A DNA stretch of 64,000 nucleotides from Chrysomallon squamiferum (GCA_012295275.1 CM022670.1:4542264-4606263); one strand, 5' to 3'; shown: positions 48,147-63,288, counted from the first letter of the stretch. Numbers and translations are program-made. Notes: generated by a model from the letters alone, not told the origin.

Positions 48147-49916
48147 TGATTGAGTTTTTATTCTTTGGTATTGTCATACATGATATAATTCGCCACTTAA
48201 ACAGAAGCAAAACATGATATACTGTGGTTGAAAAGAATATCTATGTTTTATTAAAAATCCCATTTTATACAGTCCCTGTGTTCATGATAATATCCTTAGC
48301 ATTAGGAAAAAGTATCAATACATGCAAACGTGGAAAAATAACAAGTTACCAAGCCTGGTTGCTGTACTCTCACTGAACGTGTAATTTCTCGTTAAGGGTT
48401 TGGCGGTTCAGCCCAGATGACATACAGCCCTACACAATTAACACATTGAGCTTTTCCAGGCTTGTTTGTAGCAGCTAACGTTTTATGTCCGTATTTCCTA
48501 GGTAACCTTAAATAAAGCGTAAATGGGCAGCACCTGATAACTAAGTTATTATTGATTTTGATATATATTTCTCATCATGATAATTTTTTAATTGGATACG
48601 CAGGACATTGTAAGAAATTAATTGTTAGATGGGAACACTAAATTTTTATACGTGTGGAATATTCTGGATGTTGGTTTTATATGCTGACATTTTATGGTTG
48701 TATATTTTCATTTGGACATGTAGTAAATGGATATAGCTAAAAACGAATTCTTAAACCACAGTTTGTTATTTTCAAGAAGAAAAAAAATTGTTGCTAGACG
48801 AAAACCATATAATCTTTATTATGTAGAATATTTTCGCTGTTGCTTTCAGAATTTTTGCTGTTTTTTTTTTTAACAGGATTCTTTATCCGGGAATCTTAAA
48901 ACATTAAATTATATCCAAACCTTTCTTGGCGACTAATCTGGCCCATTTCTTTTAATGCAACAGATTTTTCTTGCTGAAAACGCATGACTCTGCCTTTGCC
49001 AGTTCAACGTGCGACTAACCTAATGCTTTGTGCATCCGGCACTCCACAACTGGCAGAAAAAAAAAAAAAAAAAAAAAAAAAAGAAAACGAAATGAAAAAA
49101 AAACCAATGGGTCGTGGTCTAATTAAATTCGCTGGAGTGGAATCTGCGCCCAGGTTCTTCTTTAAATTCATGAGGGTCTCATTACAGGGGATTCAGCTAA
49201 ATGGACCACAAAGACTGGAATTTGACTTGAACGTCAACTCAAATTACTGCGCCTTTCTGTGTCACTAGATTAAATAATGGCCTTCGTTTGGGAAACATCA
49301 TTTCTTTGTGGGACTCCGTGTTGGAAATATTGACTTCTTAGTCAACACCATTCAAACTAATTATCATCGTCAAAATCCTCAGATTATTTTGAGCTTAGTT
49401 TTCCACCGTTCCTATTTCTTTTTCATCTTGTTTCATCGAATTTCTTTTGTGATGTCCATATTATTGGCCATTACTTATTACTACATCTTTGTAAGGTATT
49501 AACGTATGAATACCAGAAGCCACTGAACATCATGATTTCTTGATTAATTTCTCGTCGTGCAAGACTTTGTTGCCTCTGATAAGTTCTTTTGTTGGCGGAA
49601 AACCAGGTTGATTAAAATTTACCTACTGAACAAAATGATAACGAAATAAATATTTCACGTGCATTGGCCCAAGCGTTGATGACGTCTGTTCTTGCCTTTC
49701 TCAAACAGACGCGTTCGTTCCGTACCATGACAACCTGTAATCAGCGGCCTAAGACGACGAATATATTTTTCATTTTAATCATGTTATCAGCACCTTGTAG
49801 TATGGGTTTTTTCATTTATTTATCCAATCGAAATGATATATTTCATCCCTATGAAGGTGACATTGATTAATATGTTTTGCTTTCTCACATAGACATATAG
49901 GCATATATATATGTAC

Positions 49917-50062
49917 GTACGTATGTATGTATGTATGTATGTATGTATGTATGTATGTATGTATGTATGTATGTATGTATGTATGTATGTATGTATGTAT
50001 GTATGTATGTATGTATGTATGTATGTATGTATGTATGTATGTATGTATGTATGTATATATGT
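49917..50062. repeat. (GTAT)n microsatellite
   Basis: About 145 bases of nearly pure GTAT. Its open frames on both strands are artefacts. Confidence 0.98.
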
Positions 50063-52089
50063 ATGAGTGTGTGTGTATATACATCACTGTACACACCCAT
50101 GCACCTATGTGTATGTATGTATGAGTGTGTTTGTATCTTGGTAAGATAATCAGATTAAATTAATTTTAAAAAAAAAAATTGTTAAATTAATAAAAGCTTA
50201 CTGGTTTATTTACGTCATTTGAACAAATAAAAAAATATAGATATCCTACCAGAAACCTTTAACGTCACAGACATTTAACACGATAACAGTCTGCTGAACT
50301 TCAGTTAACTTAATTAAATAATAACATATTAATTTAAAAAAAATATTTGATATCAGATAACTATCCTTATTAAATATACTACATTGTTAAATATTAACTA
50401 TCAAATATAAGCTAATTAATTCCCTTCAAAATTCGATATGTATGTCTGTCACTGAAAGGAAAAATAACAATAATAACTACTTAATAGAATTTAAAAAGAC
50501 AGATACGGACCGCACAATCAAATTATCCGATCCTTGAACCAGTAAAGGTTCACGTGATCTTTTACATGCACCTTACCAAAGACAGTAAAACCCAGTTCCA
50601 CAGATTTCATAAACCTGCCGCAGTGAACTGGTTGAGACGGAAAAGAACGAGTGAGTGAGTGAAAAATGAACGTGCTAATCAGAGCAAACAGCTCTGAAGC
50701 TCGCTTACTGTAGTCACGCTGACAAAGCCAGGGGGAAAATTTTGGGGGGGAGGGAAAAGGGGTGGTTCTCGTTATGCCTGGCGAGACATAATGGAATGCA
50801 AGTGTCCACAAGTGTGCTTGGTGTGACAGATATGACCACCCAGTTCACTTCTCGTAAGCTGTCTACATACTGAGATACGACCTGCTCTTGTGTTTAGAGC
50901 ACATTTGACCACAACTAATCAATCAAGGAAGAGCTTTGGGATAACAGTTTACGCCATAAGTACGAGATGATTTTGGTTTGTAATGAAATTATAGAAATAC
51001 ACTTAAGTTCAATATTCCTCGCCACCTACTGAAACAAAACGCTAAACTGCAACTAAATTAATGAAAAGAAAAGGAAACTTATTTTAAAACTATCATGTTA
51101 TTTGTTTATCATCATATTCACGTGAAAATCAAATTTAAATTCCTTTGCCTCTAACTGGCACTTTATTAAACAAAACAAGGAATCGTGTATTATGTGCGGT
51201 CGTTGTGTCCACATCACAAGTTATGAGTTGTGTCTGGTGACGTGTTATTGGTTTATCTCTGCCCTTGGCTTTTCCTTTCTAATTTCGTCGCGTCGACACA
51301 GTTTGTCCTAAGGCTTCTCTTAATAAACCTTGATTCTTCTTGAGCGTTTGTTCTTGTTATTGGCGAAAATCTGGAACCTTGGACATTTGGGTCTCAGAAG
51401 AAAAATAATAATAATAACTTGTTCTTTCTTATGGTATTATTGCCCTAGTCTGTGACGGATTCAGACAAAAATGTTTAGTATTTAAAAATATATTTTAATC
51501 AGGGTTAAGAATTTGTGTACTGTTAAACAAAATGTTAAAGAGCAATGGAAGAAATACATTTGAAACGAAGGTTGTGATTTTTAAAACAATAATTTCATAT
51601 TACTTTAAAGATATTTTTGAAATTCTTGCATGTAAAATATAAGATTTCAAGTAGATTTAAATAAAATGTTTATCTTATTTAATTCTCCATACCAAAAAAA
51701 AAAAAAAAACTTGAAAGAGATAGAAAATTTATCAGAATCAAAACAAAAGGTTTGAAAAATAAGAAATAAAGTAAACAGAAAGATGTGGAATATAATTATG
51801 TGACTGAAAAGAACTAAATGGAAAACAGTTAAAAATCAAGGAAGTCAGAAGGAATGAAAATGTAAAATGACAAGAAAGAAAGAAGGAAAAAACGAGAAAA
51901 GAAATACAAAATCGAGAGATAGAAGGCAAGAAGGAAAAAGAAAGTAAAAAGGGAGGAAACCAAAGAAAAAAAAAAATTAAATAAGAATTATTATTAAAAA
52001 ACCGAATACAACGAAAGAAATAACTCTGACCTAGACTTACGACAGATGACAAAATATTACTTTTATTCAAAGGTTAACAAAAGGTCGTC

Positions 52090-52540
52090 AAATCCAACCG
52101 CTGGGGTGACACAAAAGTGAAAGTGTTTGACCTTTACGCTTGGAAGCCTGCTCTGTTACTTACTTCCCTGGTACGTTTACAGCTAACCCACAATTCCCCA
52201 CTCTTCCCGTCCCCGCCCACCACCTTAATTACTGTAAACCAACCCTTCCCACCTTTACACCTGTGGGTGTCATCCTCTCTAATGAGCAAGCAATTAACTG
52301 CCCGCGCTTTATGCGCGCCAGGTAATTATAGAAGCACTACACATAATGACTGGACTTGCTGTCCATGCTAGAGAAATAAAACGATTTTTTTTGGTTTTTC
52401 CTGTTTCGTCTCGCACAGTCCTGTCATGTGTTTCAGCATGTGTTCATTATGGCCGTCCATTACGAAGGCGAGAGAGAAATGAAGCGAATTACTTAATAAG
52501 GAATTATTCGGCTAACACATACACCGGGTATCTTTGACGC
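52090..52540. promoter_or_regulatory. Candidate intronic enhancer with homeodomain-type sites
   Basis: A repeat-free island inside intron 1 with three TAATTA-like cores within about 105 bases: TTAATTA at 52225-52231, CAATTAA at 52291-52297 and GTAATTAT at 52322-52329. A CGCGC...GCGCG near-palindrome lies between the last two. The cluster is denser than in surrounding complex DNA and suggests a neural regulatory element. An alternative reading, an exon ending CCAG before GTAATT at 52322, lacks a coding signal. Confidence 0.25.
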
Positions 52541-52740
52541 GCTGATGAGTGGCCGTGGTTTCTCAGTCAATATTTGGGGAATTGATAATGCACATCAAAA
52601 GATAGTAAGTTAGACAAAGGAAGGAACTAATTATTGAAATTCGATAGGTTACCTTCTGGTAATCAACCGTGATAACAGAGCCGGGATTGAGGAAGTTACG
52701 TCATGTGTCACGATGAACTTTAGCTGGACTACAATTACAG

Positions 52741-52743
52741 TTA

Positions 52744-52793
<50 letters not shown>

Positions 52794-52910
52794 GTCATTA
52801 TTATCGTCATTATTATTAGTAACAGTAGTTCTAACAGGACAGGCAATAGTAGTAGTAGTAGTAGTAGAGGTATTAGTGGTAGTAGTAGTAGTAATAGTAG
52901 TAGTAGTTAG
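52741..52910. repeat. (TTA)n then (AGT)n microsatellite
   Basis: An ATT array at about 52746-52792, short interruptions, then AGT units to 52908. Open frames across it are artefacts. Confidence 0.96.
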
Positions 52911-53974
52911 TGTTATTCAATTTAATACCATCAATAATCAGTATTATTATTAATAATATTGTAATAAATGTCGAAATCATCATTATATATCATATTTCTT
53001 TATTAAATCCAAACCGATACTGGCACGATGTTGAGTAATAATAAACTTCTGTCTCTTTTCTGTTTATAACTTTATTTGTCTTATAGTTGTATATTTGTAA
53101 GACTGCCAATCATTTTATGTTTGTATTTAGTGTGCAATCCTCTGCGTTTGTGTTTGTTTGCATGTATATATTTATATGTATGTGTATATATGCGTAGTAT
53201 CTTTCTTTTTACTCGTTTACGTCTGTCGTAGTTTCCCTCACTGAACTTTCAGCAGTTGATCTGTGTTTCATTATTGCACTGACGCCTGCCGCCACTGCCA
53301 CTCATTCGTGTGATTCTATTAAATAAAAATCTATCCTCGGCTGTTTACATTCAAGACATGCCGGTAATCAGCTGCTCTCTAATTCCTTTAACACGACGCT
53401 GCATACTTTAACCACAACGAGTGGATTTTCCATTTAGAAACTTATCTCGTTTTATCCGCGTGGGTACACGCTGCATGGCTGCAATTAAACTGACACAAAT
53501 ATTATCGAATTTAAATTAGACACAAAGAAAATGAAATGGGGGTCGTTGGCTCGAGGTTAAGAATATTAGGCTTTGGATTTAAAAATAAAGGTTTCAGCTT
53601 TGAGCTAAAGATAATGTTCGTATTATACCCACTCTGCTCAAGTTAACGTATAATACTGAATTGTGTCCACATCACGATAATTTTCTAATGTGTCAAGCCA
53701 GAAAGACAGCTCATAATCACATAAAATAAGGGTCTGCTTCTTGCACTTCACTGATAGTTGAATTTGAATCTCGCATATGTTAATAAAAAAAAATAATTAC
53801 AACAAAAAAAAATTATGACTTTGATGAATCTCAGACGATCTTAGATATTGCGTTCAAGAGAAGCTTTCTTAAACAATTCTCTGATAAAAAACAACAACAA
53901 AAGAAGCATCACATTATCTTCAGTGACAAATAAACCTGTTCACATGAGCCAGGCATAGCTTGGTCTCTGATTAT

Positions 53975-53979
<5 letters not shown>

Positions 53980-54009
<30 letters not shown>
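53980..54009. repeat. Poly-A tract
   Basis: About 30 consecutive A residues with no clear retroelement body upstream. Confidence 0.95.
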
Positions 54010-54010
<1 letters not shown>

Positions 54011-54838
54011 ACATTCCGTATGTTATCAAAAACACTCTAATGAAATGTAAGCTCAAATTTTGAAATTGTCGCAAACTGAAATAATAATTTCTCGGTGACT
54101 TAATAACTCTTCACTTATGATAAACAAAAATTCGATATGATCCATTTATAAATTAATTTAGTGTTTGGCACCCCCATACAGAACCTTTCTTGGAAATGAA
54201 TAATATGGAAATAAAAAATAATAATGTTTCTGGCTGTCATTTCGCAATGATATTGTCTAGAAAATATCATTCTTGAAAAATGTATAGCTTCTATTCTGCA
54301 TTTTCAACAATCTTATAAAGCAGTGCTTCAGTTCTATTTCAGCCTTTCCCTGCAGTTTATGGAACTATTATCTAAACCCAGCGTAATAAAACTTTTTTTG
54401 GAGAAGTGGTTACATTTGTTTGCTGAATATGTCTTTAACAAAAGTCTCCAGCCGATGATGCCCTCTTATAAAAGATTACGTCAATCGATGTAGTTGGTCA
54501 TCTTTCTAATCCGATGTTAATAACTTTATCTTTATATTTACATAACCGGCAGATGTTCGCCAATAATCACAGTTAATTATTCCGATAAGCCACTGCAGCT
54601 TACTTGAATCTGAACTACGGGGCAAGCGGTTCGCGATGCGTTACACTGGGGTTCGATAGTCAAACAGATATCTTTGGTCTTCTGTCGCGTGTTCACGTAA
54701 AGCGTTAGAATGAAGTAAATATTTGCGTACGTCAGCTGTAAGCAACTTATATTAGTTTTTCTTAAACCAGTTGACTTCAGACTCTCTTTTCTGTGTCGTT
54801 CTTTCACAGAATGAGTGATATGGTAAGAAAGAGGGAAT

Positions 54839-54851
54839 AAGAGAGAGAGGG

Positions 54852-54942
<91 letters not shown>
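54839..54942. repeat. (GA)n microsatellite
   Basis: A GA array that is pure from about 54857 and ends before a poly-T run at 54945. Confidence 0.97.
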
Positions 54943-54944
<2 letters not shown>

Positions 54945-55618
54945 TTTTTTTTTTTTTCTCTAACTGAATATGAAGTCAGCTAAAATCTTTCATTCTCGAT
55001 TATTCATCGCAGCCGTCTTGTGTGGTTCGTTCAAACAGCTGGATAATTAAAAAACGTTGAAGTAACTTAATGGACACTGACATTAATTTCTATAAGCTTC
55101 TTGGAAATGTTTGTCTTAAGAGTAAATGTTCCAAGTCCAAACCCGACACAATATAACAATCTGAAAGATGGTTGCTTTGGTAACGACGGCTTATGGTTTT
55201 ATGTCAACACTCCCTCGACTGCAGAAAATATATTTTTGGTAAAAGACATTCACCTGACTGTTAGGTTTGCCATTCTCTTTGACCGATCCTATATAAAATT
55301 AGCTTAATTACTGCGTCCACTGTAATTACTGTTGTGCTAATGGAGTTTTATAACGCAGTGTTGACAAGACTTTTAGAGAGAGGAAAAAAAATGAATGATT
55401 AGACAATCTAAAGTAATAGTGTTGATCGGGTGGCTGACATTTAGCTGCAGTTCTACGTGGGTTGTGTGTTGATTTATTAAAGTGTCCACAGAGTTCGTGT
55501 CGCACTAACTGCTCTTTCGTGTCGAAACTTAGCGAAAGACAGCAAGATAATATTTTTGAACTTTCATGACTAGAAATTATATTACCGTCATATACGTAAA
55601 TTCTTTATCTTGTGGATG

Positions 55619-55622
<4 letters not shown>

Positions 55623-55713
<91 letters not shown>
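55623..55713. repeat. (GA)n microsatellite
   Basis: A pure GA array of about 90 bases within intron 1. Confidence 0.98.
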
Positions 55714-56255
55714 ATTAAAGATACAAACAGACTGAGAAAAGGAAATTAAGACATATATATGTATATATACATTATTTTTAATGAAAAATGTAAGGTGCAG
55801 TCCTTTTCCATCCTGTTGTTTTGTTATAGGAGTTGTTGACGTTGTTTTCATTTTGACATTCCCATTAATTATCATTATAACTGACAAAGAAATCGACAGG
55901 ACATATAGAAGACAAAGAAATCGAAATGGGGTGCTTATACCATCATTACAATGGAATGTTAAACTTATAATAACACGGCATGTCTCGTACTCAGATTGCA
56001 CCTGAAGCTATTCGTAGGAACATCTGATCAGGTATTCATCAGAGTCGAAGAGGAGACAGTACAGTTATCTTCAAGGTTTTGTTGTCATCTTAAACTGAAT
56101 CATGTTGACGAGTAACAGATAACTGATATTTATTTTCAATAAAATGTAGTCTATTATTTAACGCTTTATAGAAATCCTCATATTATTATCTATAGAATGT
56201 TTTGGTCCTTAGTTTTCTCCGTTTTATTTTTTAAGTTTATTTTTATTTTTATTTT

Positions 56256-56287
56256 TTTGTTGTTGTTGTTGTTGTTGTTGTTGTTGC
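56256..56287. repeat. (TTG)n microsatellite
   Basis: A TTG array of about 30 bases. Similar arrays occur at 45239-45265 and 57442-57475. Confidence 0.93.
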
Positions 56288-58264
56288 CGCTTAGCTGTTT
56301 TCTTGTTTTTCATTTTCAGTCCTTTTAGTGTCTACCTGACTTTATATATATATATTTTTTTATAATTATTATTATTTTTTAATGTTTTTTATTTCTCCTT
56401 TAATAATCTGTGTTTTTCTTCCACCCGTTTGCCTTTTTGTCACGAGATGTTGAGCAAAGCAAGCATTTTATTCAAACCATCTTGAAATTCGCAATTGTGT
56501 TTCAATTGCAAGTATGGTTTTCATCGTGAACACTTGATGAAGTCATTTTGTTCTTGGTGAGTTGTTATTGTTGTTATTCATGATCGTTTATTCAACAGAC
56601 AAACATTAAACACGTGTATATTTTGACTAGATAAATCGTTGCTATGAAGGCGAATGTATTTCTGCAACAAAAAAACAACAACAACAACATTTTTTTTTTT
56701 TTTTTCTTTTATGAATATATGATGGCACAATTATCATTTATTTTTGTCCCATTAATAGTTTTTGTTTATTGGGTAAACAGAAAAAAAAAAAATATATAGA
56801 AAAAAAAAATGATAATAAATGATATACTATACATTATTAAGCTAATCAAACTATTACCAAGAACGAATTTGGAATGTGTGCGTAATTTATTTATTAACAA
56901 CTTCCGACAGATATAATAAAATAATCAATAGGCCCTCTGTTCGAAGACCGATCCCAAAATTAGTTAATAAATTAATTTGTTCTCAAGTTATGGTGACGTC
57001 GTCAGGTTTACGTCCGCGGCGTCATTACGAATCACTTACGTGTCATTCGCTGCAGAAATTTACAACGTCGTTTTCTTTCTGGTTGCTAGATTTGGTAGCC
57101 AAAAAAAAAAAAAAAAAAAAGACAAGTTAGAAACATGTATAAAACAGCATAGTTTCATCATTATCTCACTGCAAATTGTAGATTTTATTTATTCATTTTG
57201 TGTCTTTCTTTCCTTCATTTCCTTCATTCTTTGTTTCATCGATTTCTTCGTTCTTTTTTCACCGTCTTTCTTTTATGTTTCTTTCTTTCTGCTTATTTTT
57301 CTAATTATTTTCCTTCTTCTTTTTCTTCTTTTTTTCTTCTTTTTTGGCTTATCAGTGATTTTATTTTATTTTACTTTATTTTTGTGGATAAGTGGCAGTT
57401 AATTGCACACGAAATACTTTGTGTTTTGATGTTTCTTTTTTTTGTTGTTGTTGTTGTTATTGTTGTTGTTGCTGCTGTTTTTAGTGTGCAGTGCAGTGTC
57501 TTTCGGCAATACTTTCTTTTCAAATGAACTCATATTCTAGACTTGATATTATCTTACATCAGTATCCGTCTGGCTTAAAATGATTCACAATATCAGGTTC
57601 CTTCAAAGACACTGGTAATTTGAAAACGATATGGACTTGTTAATTTTAAACCTTCAGCCTGTACAGACACTTAAATTAGCAGATTTCTGACTTCCCCCGA
57701 AGGTTCAAATTCAACGTTGTCGTGCATTCGTCAGCAACTACCACTTTTTTTAAAAAACACTCCTTTCGTCTTCCCTCTATTGCCCATTCAGCTGCATTTG
57801 TCTCCCATAGGGAATATTTAGCCGATCCCCCCCAAAAAGTCATGTACCAGGAACTTCTAGCAAATGGTTTCAACAATTTGTTGAATAACCTGTTAGTCTT
57901 TTTTTTCTTCTTCTTCTTGATTTTGGCCTGCAGTCAGGTTGTAATTAAGGAGTAATATGTCTTGCACTTCAATTATCCTTAAAAGTCGGATTCACCTGCT
58001 TTCACGCTTTTACCAAAGCGATCGATAACGAATACAGCTTAAATGGGCCATCTTACAATGCTGCGTTAGTGCTGCCGTTGACACTGATAAGGTAGATGTT
58101 GTATTAATGGGAAAACAATGTGTATGTGTATGTAAAAGTGTCTCCAAGGAAGACGATGCGTGTCCATTAATAGTAATGAAAATAATAATTAGCGTTAATC
58201 AGGGATTCAAGAAGCAAAAATGAACAGTATACAGATTTACGTAACCATGCGTAAATGATTTATA

Positions 58265-58344
58265 ATAATAATGATCGATAATGATGATGATGATAATACT
58301 GATGATGATGATTATGATTATGACTATTATTATTATTATTGTTG

Positions 58345-58420
<76 letters not shown>

Positions 58421-58497
58421 AGGTAGTATGGTGGAGGAATCGCTACTGCGGCTACTACAACAGTTGTTATTGTTATTGTTATTGTTATTGTTATTAT
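58265..58497. repeat. (ATG)n/(ATT)n and (TTATTG)n microsatellites
   Basis: Imperfect ATG/ATT units, a pure ATT array to 58420, then a hexanucleotide TTATTG array at about 58463-58496. Confidence 0.95.
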
Positions 58498-58765
58498 CGT
58501 AGTAATTACTATTGTTCTTTATTATCCCTGAAAGAAAGTCGATCCACTGCTTTTGTTGTAAAAGAAAAACAGCAGCAGATTAATATATTAAATTTGTCTT
58601 TGATGCCATACTGCTAGAAACTACATTATTCTTCTTCATTTCTTTTATTTCTTTTTTTTCTCCGCCTAATCTAGGATCTTTCGCATCATTTAAGCTATCT
58701 ATAACAATTGTTATCAGAAAAGAAAAGAAAAAATGATAATAACAAAACTCTTTGTTTTGATTCAG

Positions 58766-58889
58766 TGTCCTTCGCAAGCTCCCAGTGACGATTTCCATAG
58801 TGACACGTCAGGGGAGACCACCGCGAGTGACAGCGGAAGAGGCGGAAGTGACGAAGACACTCACCTCTCGTGTGTACCGGAAATTCTAG
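58766..58889 (+). CDS. Protocadherin, coding exon 2 (cytoplasmic)
   Basis: A 124-base exon between a TTCAG acceptor and a consensus GTAAGT donor. It enters in phase 0, matching exon 1, and leaves in phase 1. It encodes residues 917-957 plus the first base of codon 958. The peptide is Ser/Asp/Gly-rich with SDTSGETTASDSGRGGSDED at its core, resembling in composition the DSGRG/DSGKG acidic serine motif of vertebrate delta protocadherin tails. The many serines beside acidic residues suit casein-kinase-2-type phosphorylation. Both neighbours of the exon are microsatellite-rich. Confidence 0.9.
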
Positions 58890-60113
<1,224 letters not shown>

Positions 60114-60661
60114 ATGAAACGGACGAACAGACTGAAGTGACGTCATTCAGGAGACTGTCTGGTTCTCAGTCGGACAACATCATCAGCAGCACTACGTTCG
60201 GACAGAACGGTAACACGTTGACGTTCGAGACGTTCGTGCCTCGCAACCAGCAGACGCGCTTCAAACCAGCAGCAAGCCACCTGGCGACTGATCCGCACCA
60301 TCACAGATTGGTCGCGAAATGCGTGAGTCCGTTCGACGATCCTCTTCAGGCGAAAAGGGCGAGTCTCGGCAAACGAGTCACTTTTGCCTCGGACGCCCTG
60401 ACGCAGAAGAATCTTCAGAATCTCGAGAGATACCTTCATATCAGAGAGGGCAAACCTCCTGGAAATAAGTTCGCCTTCGTTCATCAGCATCCAGAGATTC
60501 TGCCAGCTAACACAGAACTGGTGGCGAACTCCGGAGTGTGGTTTCCTCGCCTGTCTCGAAACATGGACGATGACGATAACACCACGACGTCCGGTAGTTA
60601 CACGATAGGTTCAGAGGATATCGACGATATGTTCTGTGACAATTATCATTCGGTTTCATGA
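60114..60661 (+). CDS. Protocadherin, terminal coding exon 3 (cytoplasmic)
   Basis: Encodes residues 958-1139 and the TGA stop at 60659-60661. The acceptor TTACAG joins exon 2 in phase 1, completing GAT (Asp958). Recognisable parts: RRLS at 970-973 and KRAS at 1038-1041, basic sites of protein-kinase-A type; KRVTF at 1044-1048, an RVxF docking motif for protein phosphatase 1, equivalent to the RRVTF conserved motif of vertebrate delta-1 protocadherins; and an acidic DDDD at 1109-1112 before the C-terminal Ser-Val-Ser. The exon is markedly richer in G+C and CG than the flanking DNA, as real coding sequence should be. There is no transmembrane or globular domain, so it is probably a disordered signalling tail. 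Confidence 0.94.
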
Positions 60662-60960
60662 GCAGACGTTGAGTTAGTTGAAGGAGTAGTTATCATTCAT
60701 TTTCATGAACAAACTTTAAGGATTAGTTCAGTGAAACTAATCATATAATTTCATGAACAGCGTTTGCGTTTATTGAACTAAAATTTATCATTCGGAATTT
60801 TTTTTTTTTTTTTGTAAGTAAAAGATATTTAATTTCGGGAATATATCATTCGAATTCGTGAACAGATAAGGACTTTGTAAAGTAAAAAATATTTAATTTC
60901 GTGAACAGAATCTGTAATAGCTGGGTAACAGTTATTACATAATTTTATGCACAGCATTTA
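60644..60960 (+). repeat. Degenerate ~47-bp tandem repeat across stop codon and 3' UTR
   Basis: The core TTTCATGAACAG recurs with variation at 60654 (holding the stop), 60701, 60749, 60833 (degenerate), 60854, 60897 and 60943. Most intervals are 43-48 bases. Several units are preceded by TATCATTC. The fourth unit is disrupted by a T run. The first unit overlaps the last codons (Tyr-His-Ser-Val-Ser). Confidence 0.7.
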
Positions 60961-63280
60961 CGTTTGTTACAGGAAAATGATAATTCACTATGATTAAGTG
61001 ACTTTGGTAATATGAGGTAACACGTTACATATTCACTTGTGGTGATAATTCTGTTCTGAGTGCTCAACAATGCTGATACTTTCTGTAAATGTATACATTT
61101 GGTCGTAGACACAAGATCGAAACTTAGAACAACGAATGCCGTGTATTAGAAAATAATAATAAAAAAATGCATCTCGCATTCACCGGTGTAGAGGTAGGCC
61201 AGAAACAATGGAAAGAAAGACACATCAACAGAAATGCTCAGTGCAGTGTATTTACTACCTCATTTTGTCATCTAATTTATCCTTTCTTTCAATCGTGTTT
61301 AAAATATAATTGTAAACGATTTTGACAAGTATTGGTGTGTGCACGAAAATCTACTTCACTTGTGAATACGAATAATTAAATTATTGAAAACAAAATCCTG
61401 CATAGCTTTAGTGTTTGTTAAGATAACTTACCACTGGTGTAGACAATTTTAAGTTGATTTCTTCAGAGCAAAGTAAGTTTTTCGTGGGGATAGTCTCTGA
61501 CATCCCGACAGACTTTTAATACGTTTGTTTTGTAGAATGGATTGTAGAACGAAAGGCGATGGAGGAAGGAAAGTGGATTGATCATAATTAGAGACTGTTT
61601 TGGGAAACATAGATAAAGATCTAAGAAAATTTTCCATAAATAAATAATGAAAAACAATACAACCTTGTCTGACGCCTACGGTAAAAATTATTTTGCGACT
61701 TTAAGTCTTTTCTTTAAATCCTTGCAAAGATGAAAGTCGTTTAAGATTCTGACAAAATGGACTATAATTCCGATTCTGAATTGGTTTGAATCCAGTGTGT
61801 AAAAGCTTTAAATTTCATACTAACAAAAACAGAGTGATTAAGGATTAATTTGAATTCATACTATTTGAATGTTATTAAAGTTACAAAGAAAAAAAATATA
61901 ATAATAACAATAAAAAAACAATTAATAAAAAAAAGTTTATCGCAAATAAATCATAGTGAATAGCATTAATAGTTAACTAAGAAAATTGCAAAATATTTGC
62001 AAAATTGCATAAAAATGCATTGTGTTTTATTTTTATTTATTTTTTATTTTTTAAAATTCTTTAGAAACGGAAAATGACTGTGTTTTGGCTTTATTACTGT
62101 AACAAATTAAAATTTATATATATATATAAAAATGAAAAATTACAAATGCCTTGATTCTGCGAAAACAGTCACCTAACAGACAGAGTGTTTATTAATTACA
62201 TAAAGCCTCAGAATCTGTTTTTTCAACAGACGAAAAACGCTCTACGTGATTTGTTGTTTCGTTGTCATGTTTTGGAATTGCTTGTTCTGTTAATGTATAT
62301 ATCGCATTGTGAGAATATTTTTCTTTTCCTTGTATATTTTTTTTCAAATTGCTTTACCAGAGTTAACAAACAACAACGACACACACAGTTCAGTGTTATT
62401 TTCTTGCCTGTTTCGTTTAATTTAAGTAAATAATAATCTGAATTTAAATTTTACTAAATCAGTTACAATAATTTAGGAATCATTATCATGAATCAATGAA
62501 TTACAGAACTAAATAATCAAGTAATTAACGAAAAAAAATGAATGATTGAATGAACGAATGAATGAAAGAAGGAATGAATATGTCATTGAAAGCTCAGTAC
62601 AGTTTTGGTATTAACAGAGATGTTAGAGTTGTGGATTATTTGAGTCATCACTGTAGTACCACACTGTAGTATTCTGGCGTCAAACTAGAAATTATTGTTA
62701 ACCTTAAACATCCCTACAGATTTCTCAACACACTAGTCGTTTAGTAAAAGCGCAGTAAAGAGGGTTGTTCCTGGCACCTTTATTTCGTCATGCTGTTGCC
62801 AGAACTATCAGTTACATCTCCACGTGTTTTCAGTTATATCATCATGTATCTATGTTTAAATTCGATGTGTACAGTTTGCGGTTAGCTACTGCGTGGAAGG
62901 GTTGACGTTAAAATGATTTTCATGTGTTATTTTGTTGTTTGTACAGTTTACATGGTACTGTTGCCCATATTTTTGTAACATACTTGATGTCTGAGCTTCT
63001 TTTCAAATGGAACTTGTGTTTGTGGAGATGATTCTTATAAATATATATATATATATATATAAATTATTTGTAATCCTATTTTTAATATTTTATCAACTTT
63101 CTATTACGTAAGCGTTATTTCTAAAATTCACTTAATATTTTTGCCGTGGAACATTACTGAAATAATTATCAGATAGTCATTACCAAAAAGGCATATTTGT
63201 AATGTCTGCTATTAGCTGAAAGAAAAAAACATTACAACTTCATATAATGAAAATTAACGAGAAAAAGTATGTATGTACTT
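60662..63280 (+). other. Protocadherin 3' UTR and following non-coding DNA
   Basis: No further coding frame is visible. Candidate polyadenylation hexamers AATAAA lie at 61158-61163 and 61639-61644, without strongly GT-rich downstream sequence, so the transcript end is undetermined. AAAT-rich DNA occurs around 61890-62060, a GAAT-type degenerate repeat at about 62535-62580, and a TA array at 63042-63060. Confidence 0.5.
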
Positions 63281-63288
63281 CCATATAC

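Larger units (their letters stand above)
43393..58765 (+). other. Protocadherin intron 1 (15.4 kb, phase 0)
   Basis: Starts GTAATT and ends in a pyrimidine-rich tract with TTCAG. It holds many microsatellites (listed separately), T-rich and AAAT-rich DNA, one complex island at 46.88-47.95 kb and another at 52.09-52.54 kb. No alternative cytoplasmic exon resembling exon 2 or 3 was found by eye. A decayed tRNA-like segment may lie at 53535-53610 (A-box-like tggctcgagg, poor B box) and another at about 54615-54660. Confidence 0.85.

Noticed and set aside
60143-60490. 115-codon minus frame
   Set aside because: Antisense shadow of exon 3.
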